From contig JAJEKV010000072.1 of the NCBI GenBank assembly GCA_021234155.1, forward strand, positions 1,716,526-1,780,525: a DNA stretch of 64,000 bases, in the 5' to 3' direction. Positions 34,428 through 46,674 of the stretch are shown piece by piece. The notes under the pieces are model-generated. The model saw only the letters and a program-made list of their open reading frames with translations, was not told where the DNA came from and did no database searches. This DNA comes from Isoetes taiwanensis. Its lineage: Eukaryota; Streptophyta; Lycopodiopsida; Isoetales; Isoetaceae. The position numbers and the translations under genes are program-made. The stretch's first letter is position 1. The number at the start of each line of letters is the position of its first letter.

Positions 34428-35333
34428 TTATTGCGGGCCAAAAATGTAGCTCATCTGCTTGGCCATGTGGTTCACCAAATCAATGACCCGATCTTCGTAA
34501 GAAACATGGTAGTACATCGGATCAACTATCGATGTAAATGCTAGGCCACAAACAAAATTCTCATACCTATAGCCCCATTCATTGTCATACCGGAAATCAA
34601 CTTAACAAATCTCTTACTAAGTGATATTCCCGCTTTTGTTAAACAAAAGTTGCAACAAATATCTCGCCAAACTACGAGATAAACAAACCTGGCATCACCA
34701 ACAAAATCGGTTGATACATCATCTTGATGTAACCCAAAATGCCCTTCAAGGATCCCTCGGAAGCACTCGATTAAAGAACCCAACAAACATAGAAAACTCG
34801 TATTAATGGGGATGTAGAAAGGCAATAATAAAGGATCCATTAACAAACACACATACTTGATAGAGCCAATTTGATGTCATCACAAGATGCATCCTTTTCG
34901 ATCGACTTACCATTTAGAGTAGGGAATGCCTTCCCTACAACACGAGAAATTGAACCCGAATGAGATTCAAGTATCAAAAGATAGAACATTCATTCTTCCA
35001 TTGAATAAGGCTTTTCCAAAATATTAGAACTCTCGAGACATAAATGTATTGAAATATAAATGTATTGAAATGAAGCCCAACTCAAGCGGTCTTACATTGT
35101 AGCCACAAAATAAATACTGTTTAGCCATTCTTCCTAGGTTCGACAACACGGGATGTTAAGGTACATACCGTGATAGCATGCACCGTGGTCATTAGTCCAG
35201 CGGCCAAACTCATCATTGACAACCTACAACAATCCCATCCAAATTCAATTATCACAAATTTTATATCGATAATACATCCCATATCTTAGCAAGCGAAGCA
35301 AGACAATTTGTCATGCAACTAGCAACTGAAAGC
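34428..35333 (-). pseudogene. GAPC: Glyceraldehyde-3-phosphate dehydrogenase pseudogene (partial)
   Basis: Glycolytic GAPDH homology on the minus strand, C-terminal 60% only. 35323-35283: ASCMTNCLASLAK (active-site Cys block; canonical SCTTNCLAPLAK) behind an acceptor-like TTTCAG. 35235-35170: VVNDEFG, a frame change, then GLMTTVHAIT. 34960-34870: VVGKAFPTLNGK joined directly to EKDASCDDIKLALSS, so about 20 residues between them are missing. 34800-34690: SEGSLKGILGYI, a one-base loss, then DDVSTDFVGDAR. 34650-34560: TKAGISLSKRFVKLIS, a one-base loss, then YDNEWGY with a donor. 34480-34428: VIDLVNHMAKQM to a TAA. Intron positions are retained, so it is a decayed genomic copy and not a processed one. 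The N-terminal NAD-binding half is absent. Confidence 0.85.
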
Positions 35334-36160
35334 GAGGGGGATTTGCAACAAAAGACAGCGACAAAAGGGCAAAACCATTCCTCGCCACGACATATGATAT
35401 AGTGCTTCAATCCGGTAGATGGGTTTTGTTTTTTTGGAACAATCTTTTTGCGGATTTGCGGCACCATAATACGGCACGGCATGATTTAACGCGCATCAAA
35501 GCCCGGAAAAAACACGATTTCAAGCTTTATCGTATTTCTTTGGAGTAACGAAAATTTGAAGCGGGCATACCTTATTACCCTATAAGTTACTTAAATTAGA
35601 CCTTGCACGGAAATTTTGCTTGAATTTTTCAAGAATGCGTGCCGCTCTGGCTGCGGGTTACGTGTTGGCACCGATTTAAGAGCTCACGTGCAAGAGCTTC
35701 ATATACTTGGCTTTTATTTCTCCATTTAAGAATCCACTCCGTCAAAGCTTAATCCCTTGCAAAGGATCCGGATCCGGCCGACCACAACAATCTAGAGGCG
35801 ACGAGCATGAAATTTTGAATTCGCCAAAGCGTCAAGAATGGATGTAGCGAGATAGTCCCAAGAAAAAACGTGGCAACAAAAGATTAAAATGGAATCCAGA
35901 AGAAATATCTTCATCGATCTTCATCGACAGTTGTCTGTCTGTCTACGGTTCTATTTTCATATTTTTTTTTAACCGAGCACCCTATTTTTTTCCCCACCCA
36001 GGAATCTGGGAATCGAATCTTGGTGTGTCTCGATTATATATGTGTAGATAGTTTTGCCATGATCTACCCTCCAATCCAATCGCTTGTTCTCCCTTATCGC
36101 TTGTTTTGGACCATTGATTTACATAATATTCTCACGCATATTCCTTCCTATGCATTCTAC
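35334..36160. other. Intergenic
   Basis: No gene or clear repeat. The NAD-binding half expected upstream of the GAPDH pseudogene is not found. Confidence 0.45.
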
Positions 36161-36164
36161 ACCC

Positions 36165-36340
36165 TCCACCAAATTCGTGTTGGGGTCAAATCCCCTTTTC
36201 CACCTCAACATAAGATTGTTTAACCTTCGCAATAAGTCAATATATAGGTCAACATACAATCGTCTTACAAAACAGTTCCTAAGGGGATTTGAACCCCCTG
36301 CAAGACTAGGCAGAACCACAACACTTCCAAACATGTGAAC
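36165..36340. repeat. tRNA-like (B-box) inverted sequences, possible SINE piece
   Basis: 36182-36198 (GGGGTCAAATCCCC) and 36277-36296 (AGGGGATTTGAACCCCCTGC) are related and inverted. The minus strand of the second reads GGGGGTTCAAATCCCC, a good B-box, with TGGTTCTGCCTAGTC about 10 bases upstream. No cloverleaf can be built. Confidence 0.4.
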
Positions 36341-37797
36341 AACCCATAAATGTTCAACTCAAACCTTCAACAAAAGTACTCCTGCAATCAAGCCTGCTGA
36401 ACATCAAGCAACAATCCATACCTATACCTGCCAGAATCACCAAGCAAGCAGCTTATTTCAAATGTAACATCATAGCTACACTTGTTTGCCCATCTTCCTG
36501 AACTTTGGCATTCTGCACACTCACAACAGAAATTAACTTTTGTATGAATATAAATGTGTCTCCATCTTGGCTTGAAGGATAATTACAAGAAAATCTTATG
36601 AGGCATGATTACAAGATCCATGAACTTTATCAGGCAGTGGATATAACCAATCGGTAATTACGTAGCAGCCTCTATTATGCACACAAGGAGAGGCCAAAAT
36701 TAGCAACACTTCTAGCAATATAGCTTTCCAAGCTGCATCAGGTACTATATGGCCACTGCACCTATCTGGACGCAAAACACAACCTAATCATAAAGCGCGT
36801 ACTAGCAATCAAAACATCATGAAGACAAGCACTTAATGGAGCCGTGTTTATGAAGCAGGCAGTGTCGCAAATCCTATCCTCTCCTCTCTGCAAATTCTAT
36901 CCTCTCCTTCCGCAAATCCGGCGACCTCTCTGCTCCACCGTATTGAGTGCATCAGCTTGCCTTCTCTTGTCCGCTAGATACCGCCAAACCCTAGAATCTA
37001 AGTATAGAAAGTGCACAAGATAACAAGATAAGGACAAAAACCTTTGATGCTATGAAACCCTATTTCCAACGTCATCATTCTACTCCAATGCCTATGAATA
37101 CCTATACTAGACCTTATAAAATCATATGGTACACTTGTCCCTTTTCACAATTTCTGAGCTTTATCTATCTGGAAAAAAAATAGTTGGGTCAAATTCCCCA
37201 TGGTTTGGCCAGTATAGTTGGTTAGGGTTGCTATTGTGGGCAATATTTTGCTCAGAATCATATGATATGTGGAGACGTGTATTCGGGGGCGTACGCTATG
37301 GTTTACTATTTTAGATTTAGGGAAACTTTTTGGGGGGTGATTTTTTAGGATGTTATTTTGTATGGTCAATTTCTGAACTGGCAACAGGAGTGCTTATGGT
37401 GGAGAGGAACTAGGGAAGCCCTAGTGCAATTTCTTTGGGACACTGTGTGTTGTTATTCTTAGGGCAAGAGGGAGCTACATCAGCCTTGAAAAACCTGGTA
37501 AGGCTTGTTCTTGAATCCTTAGGTTGTTTGCTTGGAACTGGTCGGAATTAGCTGCTTACTTGGAGCTGCTCGAATCTTGCATGGTTCTTGCCTCTTGGGA
37601 AGTGGCAGGAATTTTTTGTTATCTCTTTATATTTGAAGGTGGCCGAAAATTGTTGTATAATCTTAGGATTTTGGACCTGGCAGATTGTTCTTGGTGTTGG
37701 ATACTTATAGTCATGCCAAGGCCTTTGCATGATACTCACATCTTTTTAATTTTTTACTTGTTTTTACGTTTCTTTGTGTTTGGAAAGATTTGTAATG
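36341..37797. other. Intergenic
   Basis: No gene supported. The long frame at 37524-37898 is Phe/Leu/Trp-rich up to 37797 and looks like an intron translation. Confidence 0.45.
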
Positions 37798-37799
37798 CA

Positions 37800-37889
37800 G
37801 ATGATATACCATCTAGTGTTCCTGAAAGCATCATTAGTCCTAGCTCTCCTAATCAGGAAGTGCCGGATGCTCTGAGCAGTGTTGTCAGG
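37800..37889 (+). CDS. Isolated exon candidate
   Basis: About 30 codons (DIPSSVPESIISPSSPNQEV then PDALSSVV) bounded by acceptor-like TTTGTAATGCAG and donor CAG|GTACGT. Probably a captured or orphan internal exon. No partner exons found. Confidence 0.3.
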
Positions 37890-38577
37890 TACGTTTAGTA
37901 TGGTACGGGTTTTATATGTACTTAATATATTAATACCGTATCCATACATCTCATTTAAAAAGTACTTTAAATACATTTTTTGGAATTATAAAATATTTAT
38001 TATACACGTGAAATACGTACTTTATGTACAGTATGTTAATTTCCTGTGATTTTTAGAACTATTATTTCTTGTATTGGAGTTGAAGTAGTTGCAATAACAA
38101 CTAGTATGAAGAACTTCAAGTTTTCAACAATGAACCATAATATATTACTCTAGAAAATTAAGTATTTCTCAAAGTTTTCAATCCAAAATATGTCTACTTA
38201 AAAGTTATATATTCTAATTTACAATCTACACCGACAGACAAATAAATTTAAGTAATTATTGCTCATTTGTTGCATCCGAAGCTATTAACCGTTGCTGACC
38301 TCTGTATTTCTTTCCTGGCATGAATGCAAGCTACTGAAGTATTAAGGAGAAGGTCTGCCTCTTTCAATGACAAAACAAGGAGAAAGGTGGGTCTGCATCT
38401 CCATCTCCATTCCGATTTGGTGGCTAGGATAAGAAGAAAGAATAGGAAAACGCAGAGGTTTTGGGTTTTTATTTGCAAGAAGATTGTTTTTTTTTAAACT
38501 ACAATTCCATAATTTCCCTAATGTCTAAAGTCTCCTAATGTGTTTTTTTTACTCCTATTTTATAATATAATAATGTA
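37890..38577. other. AT-rich intergenic
   Basis: Very AT-rich. No gene seen. Confidence 0.5.
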
Positions 38578-38612
38578 CTAGTAATGGGTGCCTGGCGTTG
38601 CCGGGCATAAAT
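38578..38612 (-). mobile_element. Helitron 3' terminus (minus strand)
   Basis: The minus strand reads GCCCGGCAACGCCAGGCACC, then CATTA and CTAG followed by host T. This is the Helitron 3' signature: a short GC-rich hairpin about 8-10 bases before a CTRR end, inserted at A/T. The matching body would extend to the right; its 5' end is not identified. Confidence 0.6.
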
Positions 38613-38769
38613 ACATTCTATAATCTTGCTAGTTTGGAAGGTGGCCAAGAGAGAAAGAAATGCAAGTAAGCTGATGATTCAAATTAGTTTGGAAATAGTA
38701 GTATTAAGATTTTAATGTTGAGAATTTTGAAAGCACGTGAAATCAAAGATGTTGAGTAATATTGTGTTT

Positions 38770-40167
38770 AGCCAACATTATATGTGCAACTTATGTATGC
38801 TGATGATGTTTCACTTCTGGCACATACCGCTGCTAGTATGCAACAACATTTACATGCTCTGCACAGTTTTTGTGAGAACACAGGTCTGCGTGTTAATCTC
38901 CAAAAGATCAAGCTTTTGGTAGTTCAATCTTCTCGTCACAATGTTCCCACTATGCACTATGATAGGCGCGAAGTTGAAGTTGTAGATAGCTACAAGTATC
39001 TTGGTGTAGAATTCTGTAAGAACACACTTTGGGAACAGTGTATTACCAAGCGGGTGGCTGATGGATGGAGAGCACTCTATGCAATGCAAAACAATTGTTT
39101 TCGCGCAGAAATTCATGATTGGCCACGGAAAGCCCACTTGTTTAGGGCTTTGGTAGAGCCTTTTTTATCAGTATGGTTCAAGTGTGGGGCACGCCATTAG
39201 TGCTAGTGCTTGGGAGAGCTTGGAGCGGGTGCAAAAGTCTTTTCACGCATTACAACCCTGGAGTTAAAACAACGGTGCCCTATGCTATTCTTTTTACAAG
39301 AGACGGGTTTTGGTCTCTTCAACATTCTCGCCATGAAGCACCATCTCCACTATATCCGCAAGGTGCACCACATGGATGATGTTAGGTATCCCGTTTTCTT
39401 ACTTGCCATGGTGAATCTCCTCGGGGTTTGAAACGATGTTGGAAAGAGCATTGCACTACATGGTTTTACCCGTTAGGTCAGGCAACCAGAGCATCGCCCG
39501 ATGCTTGCCGATTCGATCCCGAGCTTTTGCAACATTATTTCAATGGTCGTTTTTTCTCAAAAGATATGGGACGCAGATTACTTTGGCCCAAGAAAAAACT
39601 GGTCATTATCATGCACACATAAATCCCACCTTGGCACCGTGGCCCCAAGCTTATTTGCTTGCTTCATTGTCGGGGAACAAGCTTGTAGCTATTGCATCAA
39701 TTCGCGCACGGGTCCCACAGTTACTGGATTGAGATGGGTAGATGGGAGCGCCGCAATTGCCGCGAAGCGAGACTATGTGTCTGTTACCCGGTTCTGTTAT
39801 CGAAGATGAAAGCCATACTCTTCTGAGTTGCCCTGCTTTTGAGATAGTCCGGAATCATTTTTTGACCTTAGCATTCCATTCGACGCTTCCACAACTTCTC
39901 AGAGCACCATCTGTGCATGACTTGGCATTATACATACTTGAGGTTCTAGATAAACGTCTGCAATTACTGAGCCCTCAGTAGTCATTATCTCCGCTTGTCT
40001 AGTATCATCATTACTGCAAAGGTTTTTACTTTGAAAACCTTTCGAGGCAGGGGTTTTTTAATCCTAGTAGTAATGATTGTACTAGCCCATTGTATGGGTC
40101 CCATGACCTATTGGTCTCCGTGGACATTAAAAAATCTATTCTATTCTATTCTATATAACATAGAAGA
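38770..40167 (+). pseudogene. 5'-truncated LINE (non-LTR retrotransposon)
   Basis: Starts inside reverse transcriptase: LMYADDVSLLAHTAASMQQH (YADD catalytic box), then FCENTGLRVNLQKIKLLV and VDSYKYLGVEF, the normal downstream RT motifs. Frame changes follow at about 39200, 39430 and 39740. Later parts show SLSGNKLVAIASIRARVPQL and SVIEDESHTLLSCPAFEIVR, the C-terminal zinc-binding zf-RVT region (ExxxHxLLxC). It ends after CCATTGTATGGGTCCCATGA, GACATTAAAAAA and a short (TCTAT)n tail at 40138-40165. 5' truncation and a simple-repeat tail are typical of LINE insertion. Dead copy. Confidence 0.85.
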
Positions 40168-40747
40168 CAAAATATATTACAGATGTTGGGTGTTGCTAGG
40201 CTTTTATAAACATTGGGTGTTGCTAGGCTTTTATGAACATTTGTCATGTTGCTGCTTGCTTAAGGAAAAAAAATTTATGCTTACAATGCAAAGGCACTGA
40301 ATGTTCAAAACACACATTGTCCCGCTCAAAAACATTCTTTATTAAATAGAAGTAGAGCTGGCAGCGATTGCCAGCAACTGGGTATATCTTAATGTGTCTG
40401 CATATCCCATATGAAATAACTTGTTCAATGCGTGTGCATGTGGTAATTTTGGTTTTCTATATCTGTACCTGCGTACTCCTCCAGCTTGTCTATGGCCCTT
40501 CTTTAATTTGCTTTGAACATCGCTTGTTTGAACCTTTTGGTTCTTCCATGTACTTTTGGTTTTCTAGCTCCTCCACTGTCTGAATGTTAGCAAATTCCTG
40601 TTATATTCCTGTTATAGATGTCATGAAAAATCAGTGAAAACACGAGGGCTTTTGCTCATAATATATAGAGTGATCCGTGAGAAAAAAAAAATTGATAGAC
40701 ATAGTTAGTTATGTTGCAAGCATCTATCTATCTATATCTATATATAA
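40168..40747. other. Spacer
   Basis: A 28-base direct repeat (TGGGTGTTGCTAGGCTTTTAT at 40187 and 40215) and a (TCTA)n microsatellite at 40723-40746. No gene. Confidence 0.5.
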
Positions 40748-41574
40748 CTAGAAAAAGTGCCCAGCGTTGCTGGGCTTTTTATAAGACAACAAAAGTGGGA
40801 CAATATTGCAAAAGAAACCGTAATATTGCTTCCAAAAAGTCTTCCTCGACATAATGTCTTATGTTAAATTGCATTTTGATGTTTTTGAGATAATCACATT
40901 GTTGAGAATTACATTGAGATAATTATATTGTTGAGATTATGTAGATTAATAAAATATTATCGAGATTGTGACATATTGAGATATTCTTTAGATTTAAATT
41001 TTGTGCACCCATACACATCCAAATGAAATAAGTCAGTCCTGGGGTAGTTGGCTCATGTTAAATTTTTAGAACATTGACAATAAGGTTGCTTTGTAGCCAT
41101 TGCTGTTCTAAAAGTTCTGAATAACCTCTAACTATAGACTACATACACACTATAAAGTGAACTTCCATTGTTTAAAAAACATGCCACAACCTTTGGGCTT
41201 TTCGTCAAGAATAAGTTCATAAATTTAATAAATGAAGTGAGAACATCTAGCTGGACAAATGCTGCTTTTTACATTTAATCAAATATCATAGTTGAAGTGG
41301 TAGTTGAAATGGAATCATTTCTTGCTTTATTATAATTGCTGCCACTATCTAGAAGTAGATAATCAAGTACACATAACTACTACTTGATGTAAGTACCTTC
41401 ATAGTTCTTGATTGTACCAGATGAGTGAAATTTGTTTGAAATTCAATAGGCATATAAGGTTGTTCTTAATTACCATTAATTCACTCAACATGGTCTCCTT
41501 AATTACACATCAAACGCTTGCTTTGAAAATTGAACAGCTTTGAGTCTAAACAGCTTATAGATTGTATATATTGA

Positions 41575-42440
41575 AATGTAGAGTTCACTTCATTAATATT
41601 GATGACATCTCATGGTCCCTTCCTCGGGCGTTTATATGTGAGCATAAACCAAATGGGTGCCGTAAGCTTAGCAATTATGCCATGAGAGGCACCTTTATTT
41701 ATATTTTTCCATTTTTTATAAAGACAACATCCTCAAAAGTTCATGAGACATGCATGCATAACTTGAATCCAAACAACTTTCAATTCTTCTGGATTTGTGA
41801 AGTTCACATCGTTAATTTTGGTGACGCCTCATGGTCCTTTTTTCGAACGTTTAGATGTCAGCATAAAATTTATGGGTGCCCTAAGCATAAGCTTTGATTT
41901 GAACTTAGTAATTATGCCATAAATGAGGGGCAACTTGATTTATGTTTTCTATTGCCTCCGTTTTGGTTTTGGTTTGGTTTCACCCTTTCGTTTTCTTGGC
42001 TATATTGTTATTTCATATGGGGCATAGCCCCCGAGTTCTGCTTGGGCTTATGCCCACTTGTTTTGTTCTTAGTATTTGAGACTTGTTAGGGGGAACAATC
42101 CCCGAGTTCTGTTAGGGCCCATGCCCTCTCTTTCTGTTATGGTCCCATAACCCGATTGGGTTCTCGTGGACGTTAAAAATTTTTATCTTATCTTATCTTA
42201 TTTATCATAAAGACAATGTTCTCATAAGTTTATAAGAAAGACACCGTCCTCTTAAGTTTATTAGACATGTATGCACAATTAAGTCCAAATGTGTATTGAT
42301 ATTAAAATTTAGGGCAGCCCTTTTTTGTTGCATGTTAAGAACATTGTGCGAGAAAAGGGTGCTTTCTACGCAAGCACGTTGGTCCAATAAATGTACTCTA
42401 AATGTTAGAGGTGCCCTAAGCATAAACTTGCACCTATAGT
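41575..42440. repeat. Two ~230-bp tandem units, the second split by a LINE tail
   Basis: Unit 1 (about 41580-41795) and unit 2 (about 41805-41945 plus 42206-42330) share GACATCTCATGGTCC / GACGCCTCATGGTCC, TGGGTGCC.TAAGC, ATTATGCCATRAGAGG and TTTATAAAGACAAC.TCCTCA. The LINE tail is inserted between the two parts of unit 2. Confidence 0.7.
41945..42205 (+). mobile_element. LINE 3' tail
   Basis: Shares the terminal pattern of the 38.8-40.2 kb LINE: GGTCCCATAACCCGATTGGG, TTCTCGTGGACGTTAAAAAT, then a (TTATC)n tail at 42182-42205. A related family with a pentanucleotide tail; no coding left. Confidence 0.7.
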
Positions 42441-42482
42441 TCTTTATAGAACAAACTTTGGATGGAAAATATTCATCCTCCA

Positions 42483-44178
42483 TCTATCTATATATAATAC
42501 TAATAGAGTTTTAGGATAGTCTGTGCGCAATCTTACACGTTGATTTTTTATTTTTATTTTTAACCGCTTGATTTGCGGTTAGTTCTACTTAGGGGCCCTC
42601 TGTTTAAGAATAAGCTTGTCGTCTGTGACCTCTTCAAGCACAGACATTCCCGACCATTAGAATGTGCCATTCTAAACCCCTTGAGATTTCATAAAATGCT
42701 CAGAATTTGTTCACGTTTCGGATTCATTATTGAGAAGGGAGTTCTTGATAGACATTGGGTGTATAAGTGGATATAATGTTCATTTCTTGTAGATTGGTCA
42801 TCAAAGTCTAGGGTATGAAGGGAGGTACAAAACGTAACATTGTAAAGGATTATTGTAGATAAAGATCATTATTTAACTTGCAATAAAACAATAACTGTGA
42901 AGTGGCATTTTATTATGGGGTCCCAATGTATTTTCATATAGTCGTAATAATGTGCAATCATCGACGTAATGGATGACATCTATTTCTTCGCATGGACATT
43001 CACACAATATTAAAAATCCATGCCTTCGTCTACCTAAAAACAAATTGAGAAATTGGGATGCCTATTTGAGAAACTTTATCACCATAGACATTCAAAAATT
43101 CCTATCTTCGTCTGGTATATTTGGCAAATATGCAATGAGTAAAAATGCTCTTATCTCGTAAATAAAGCTCCATTTATCTTGAAAATGAAATGTTAGATTA
43201 CCAAACAATTATATGGCACGCAACCGGATCATGAATGGGGCAAACAAAAATATATTAGTACAAAGAAACCTAGGATTCTATATACAACAATAGAATAAAA
43301 CAAAGTGGAACATATGGTTGAGCAGTCAATGGTTCCAAATTCAAGAATAGAACCACAAATAATTGAACAGATTCGTTGGGGAGTAGAATCTTTGAAAGTC
43401 AAGAAACCCCGTTGTATAATAGTTAGCTCGCAAAAATGATTTATGTCTTTGACTTGTCGGGCTCGCATTTGCATTGTAAGAATTGCTCCATTGATATGCA
43501 AGTGGGTTGATAACTTCATGCCTAGCAAAAACCAGAAGCGCAGAACTTGGGTAAATGACGTCCAAAAGGGTGGATGCTTTCTGCAATGATGTATAGGTTG
43601 CCGCAAAAAAGAAAAAATGGATCCATCTTAAAGTATTATCATTTGGCTTAAGCTTAGCAAATGTAACCATTTTGCTCTAAAATATGGACGCATGGCAATA
43701 GAAACCTCTGACTGCAATCAATTTGTGTACCACATGCCACATCACTTATCCTCCATAAAAAAGATTTCAACGCACCATTGGTTCTATTTACATGAGGTTA
43801 GATTTTAACACCTCCATTTCAAGGAGGAGTTTGTACAATGAGGAAATATGATCCAATTAAGCATTTGGACAGGCATAAGAAGGCGTAAACAAAAGCATTG
43901 AAGTCTTAGCAATGTTGGAAAACTTGAATTCACGTATAAAACAGGATGGGCATGTGCCAAATGTGGACCTTTTTGTTTGGCCTACCTCTGATATGGAAAG
44001 AGAGGCATCTTTGTGTGGCCATGCCGAGAATGTTTGCCACAAGGGCAAACATTACGGGTGACTAAAAACTTAAGGATGTGCACTGATTGTCATGATGTAA
44101 TGAAGGTAATATCCGGATTGAAAGAAGGAAGATTGTTCTTCAAGAAAGCAATTGGGTCCACCATTTTAAAGAAGGCCC
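42483..44178. other. Helitron interior left of the inverted repeat
   Basis: No intact gene. AT-rich with several weak frames; minus-strand frames around 43.2-43.7 kb are not recognisable. It contains the DYW remnant from about 43995. Confidence 0.4.
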
Positions 44179-44215
44179 TGCTCTCGTTCCCTGTGGAGAT
44201 ATGTGGTGATTAAAA
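43995..44215 (+). pseudogene. DYW-domain remnant of a PPR editing factor
   Basis: TLRVTKNLRMCTDCHDVMKV is the zinc-binding end of the DYW cytidine-deaminase domain (canonical LRVxKNLRVCxDCH). It is followed by ISGLKEGRLF and a corrupted terminal block ending CGD-stop where CGDYW is expected. Upstream, GHAENV in a shifted frame fits the preceding HAE-type motif. It lies on the plus strand, opposite to the PPR copy in the left arm. Confidence 0.75.
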
Positions 44216-46426
44216 CCCTTATGTAGATCGTCACCATAAAGGATAGGACAAGATACAATGAGGAAATGTGCCTTTGGCATTTTGGGTGCTATTTTGAATT
44301 GCGGTGTGAACCGGGCCTAATGTGCTTAGGGGCAACATGAAAGATGGCTAAGACTTCAAGACTTCTCATTGATCTCTATAAATACCGATATGTGGGCTTT
44401 TTCTCCACCCCGTATTTTTCTCGGCTCTCTTATTACGATCGCATCAATGTACATTCCAAAGACCGTGCATAGATCTTTGTTTTGAGAAGCACATATGGGG
44501 AAGTGCTTTCTTTGTCTATCTCGACTAACTCGCTGAAAAAACACCGAGTCCTAATTCTACTTCCCCATAAACTTTGCAAGAACTAAGCAAAGCCATCCAT
44601 GATTCTATAGATGTGTAGGATGGCAAGGTCTCTAGTAAATGTCTTCGCCTCAAACAGTGTCCGATCGTGCAAAAAGATCAATCATGCAACCGTAATGATA
44701 ATTTTGTTGGAATAATGCCGTATTTTTCTTGCATATTTTAAAATACACTTGACACCGTGGTCACTAAGTCGGCACGATCGCATGCGGTGAGAACACATAT
44801 GAAAGTAATACTATCCGGTTGTATGTTCCCGTTGCATCATGGCATCAAAACATTGTATAGCCATGCTACACTTGTGGTTAGTCTTGATCCTCTTATCATT
44901 GCATTCCAAGCCGCGATTATTGAATTGGCACCTTTCAAAGACTCTTTGTGCATCTCGCAACCAGAGCCACATTTAGCATACATATCAACCGAGCACTCCC
45001 AACAAAGACATCTAGCTCAAAGACTATTTTTTGTAGCATCTCCGTATCTTTTCGTCCCTTTTCTATTGCTCCTATGCTAGCACAAGCGTTATGTAAACAG
45101 AATAAACGTTATCTCAGATTTGTTATTCTTGCAAAGTTCGATTTGTTCTTGCAAAGGTACAACACAATGATAACTCAATTTTGAAGGATAATAAACCTAA
45201 TCTCTACTTGCTACAGATTAGTCTTTCGAACAATCATGAAAGGTGCCTCTTTGGACCTAACTAAGTTAATGCAAATGCCATGCAAAAATGGACCTAACTT
45301 TCGATAGATGGCAAACCTCCTTTGTCGTGATCAACCTCAATCCCCAAATGCCTAGAATATATATGTAGGCCCATAAGAAAATTATGAAAAATGATCATGA
45401 ACCTACCAAAGGAAGAAGGTGTATCTCACGGCCAAATGTGAGGTGCTCCCAAATATCCAGGTGCTTCCAAGCAAGAATCGTTTACGTAGGTTGGCTAATC
45501 TGCCCCGCAATATACCATTAATGGTGTTGCTTGATTGCCCAAATGTGGAACAAATTGGATGACAAATGTGAGTCTAGAATAGTGCCCTACAAATTCTTCA
45601 ATGTAGAGTCTTTGATAGTTTATCTTTAGGCCATTTTACAAGAAGATTCCCTAGATATCATGAATAGACAGTGCAACATCCTCTTCTACATTAAGTGACC
45701 AGCATTTTGAAGCACTAAAAACAGAATGTGCCACTTCAATGTCCTCTATTTTAACTCATTATTTTGGTTTTTGCCTCCAATTCTAAAGCTTAATATGAAG
45801 GTGCAAACATGTTCCCAATTGATGCAAAACATTCGTGATAAGCAATCGCTTGTGTTCACAATCAAACATAGAAACAACTGTCTAGAATCAAATGATAAGT
45901 TAATAATGACACACCTAGAACATGATACTTGGGGACTCCCATGCCATAGCCGCCCATGATAGGGACTTAGGAAGTTTGAAAGGGACTCTAGCACAAATAT
46001 ATCACGTTTGCTTTGTTGTTGCAATATTGGAACTTTCGTGATTTGGTCTACATGAGTTCACATCTACAAATCTCAGAAGTTAAAGAGCAAGACTCGAACT
46101 TCTCACTACAGTTTTCTAAATTTTGAAGCAAGTCTCAAACTTTTCACTACTCATCCTCTCATATATTATTGTTAAAAAAAAAGAGATTTGCCAGGTCCTT
46201 GCTCATGCCCAATCTTTACCTTTGAATAATAACGTCAAGATATTAAGCTTGCTTGCTAGGGCCTCGATCCTAAATACCTATGCTGCCTCTATAGCTGCTG
46301 CTGGCATCTTCACAGATGCTTGTTCTGAGGCATGCTCTTCGTATGCAGCATGAAGACCAACATCTTCTCCTTCACTTATTCATGAATTTTCTCACTTATT
46401 TTCATCCCTTGATTTTGGCTTAAAAA
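44180..46426. repeat. Left arm of long inverted repeat
   Basis: Reverse complement of 46675-48905, with symmetry axis near 46550 (position x pairs with about 93099 minus x). The inner part (46123-46353 against 46746-46976) is identical in translation, while the outer part has diverged. Confidence 0.9.
44356..45010 (-). pseudogene. Broken inverted copy of the PPR fragment
   Basis: The minus strand shows scattered matches to the PPR protein encoded at 48114-48733: DRQRKHFPICASQN and VFIEINEKS-like ends at 44356-44544, and sequence antisense to the repeats at 44757-45010. Many substitutions and indels destroy the frame, unlike the right-arm copy. Confidence 0.75.
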
Positions 46427-46556
46427 CATCTTCTCCTTCACTTATTCATGAATTTTCTCACTTATTTTCATCCCTTGATTTTGGCTTAAAAACATCTTCT
46501 CCTTCACTTATGAAGACCAACATCTTCTCCTTCAGTGCTCGACCAGGTAAAGTCGG
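46361..46556. repeat. 66-bp direct repeats at the inverted-repeat centre
   Basis: CATCTTCTCCTTCACTTATT starts at 46361 and 46427 with a 66-base period and a partial third copy at 46493. The right arm has one copy (about 46680-46738, inverted). The unpaired loop (about 46530-46670) holds unique sequence. Confidence 0.9.
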
Positions 46557-46674
46557 AATTAAGCCGGGTGCATCTGCATCGAACATCGGGCATTTAGGAA
46601 CAGAAACTGGAAAGGGAAGACGCCCAGATTTGTGGGAAGAAGAGAGACATAGCCGTCGTATAAAACAAAACCGC

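Noticed and set aside
36119..36338. Small ORFs on both strands near 36.2 kb
   Set aside because: No domain or splice context; they overlap tRNA-like repeat sequence.
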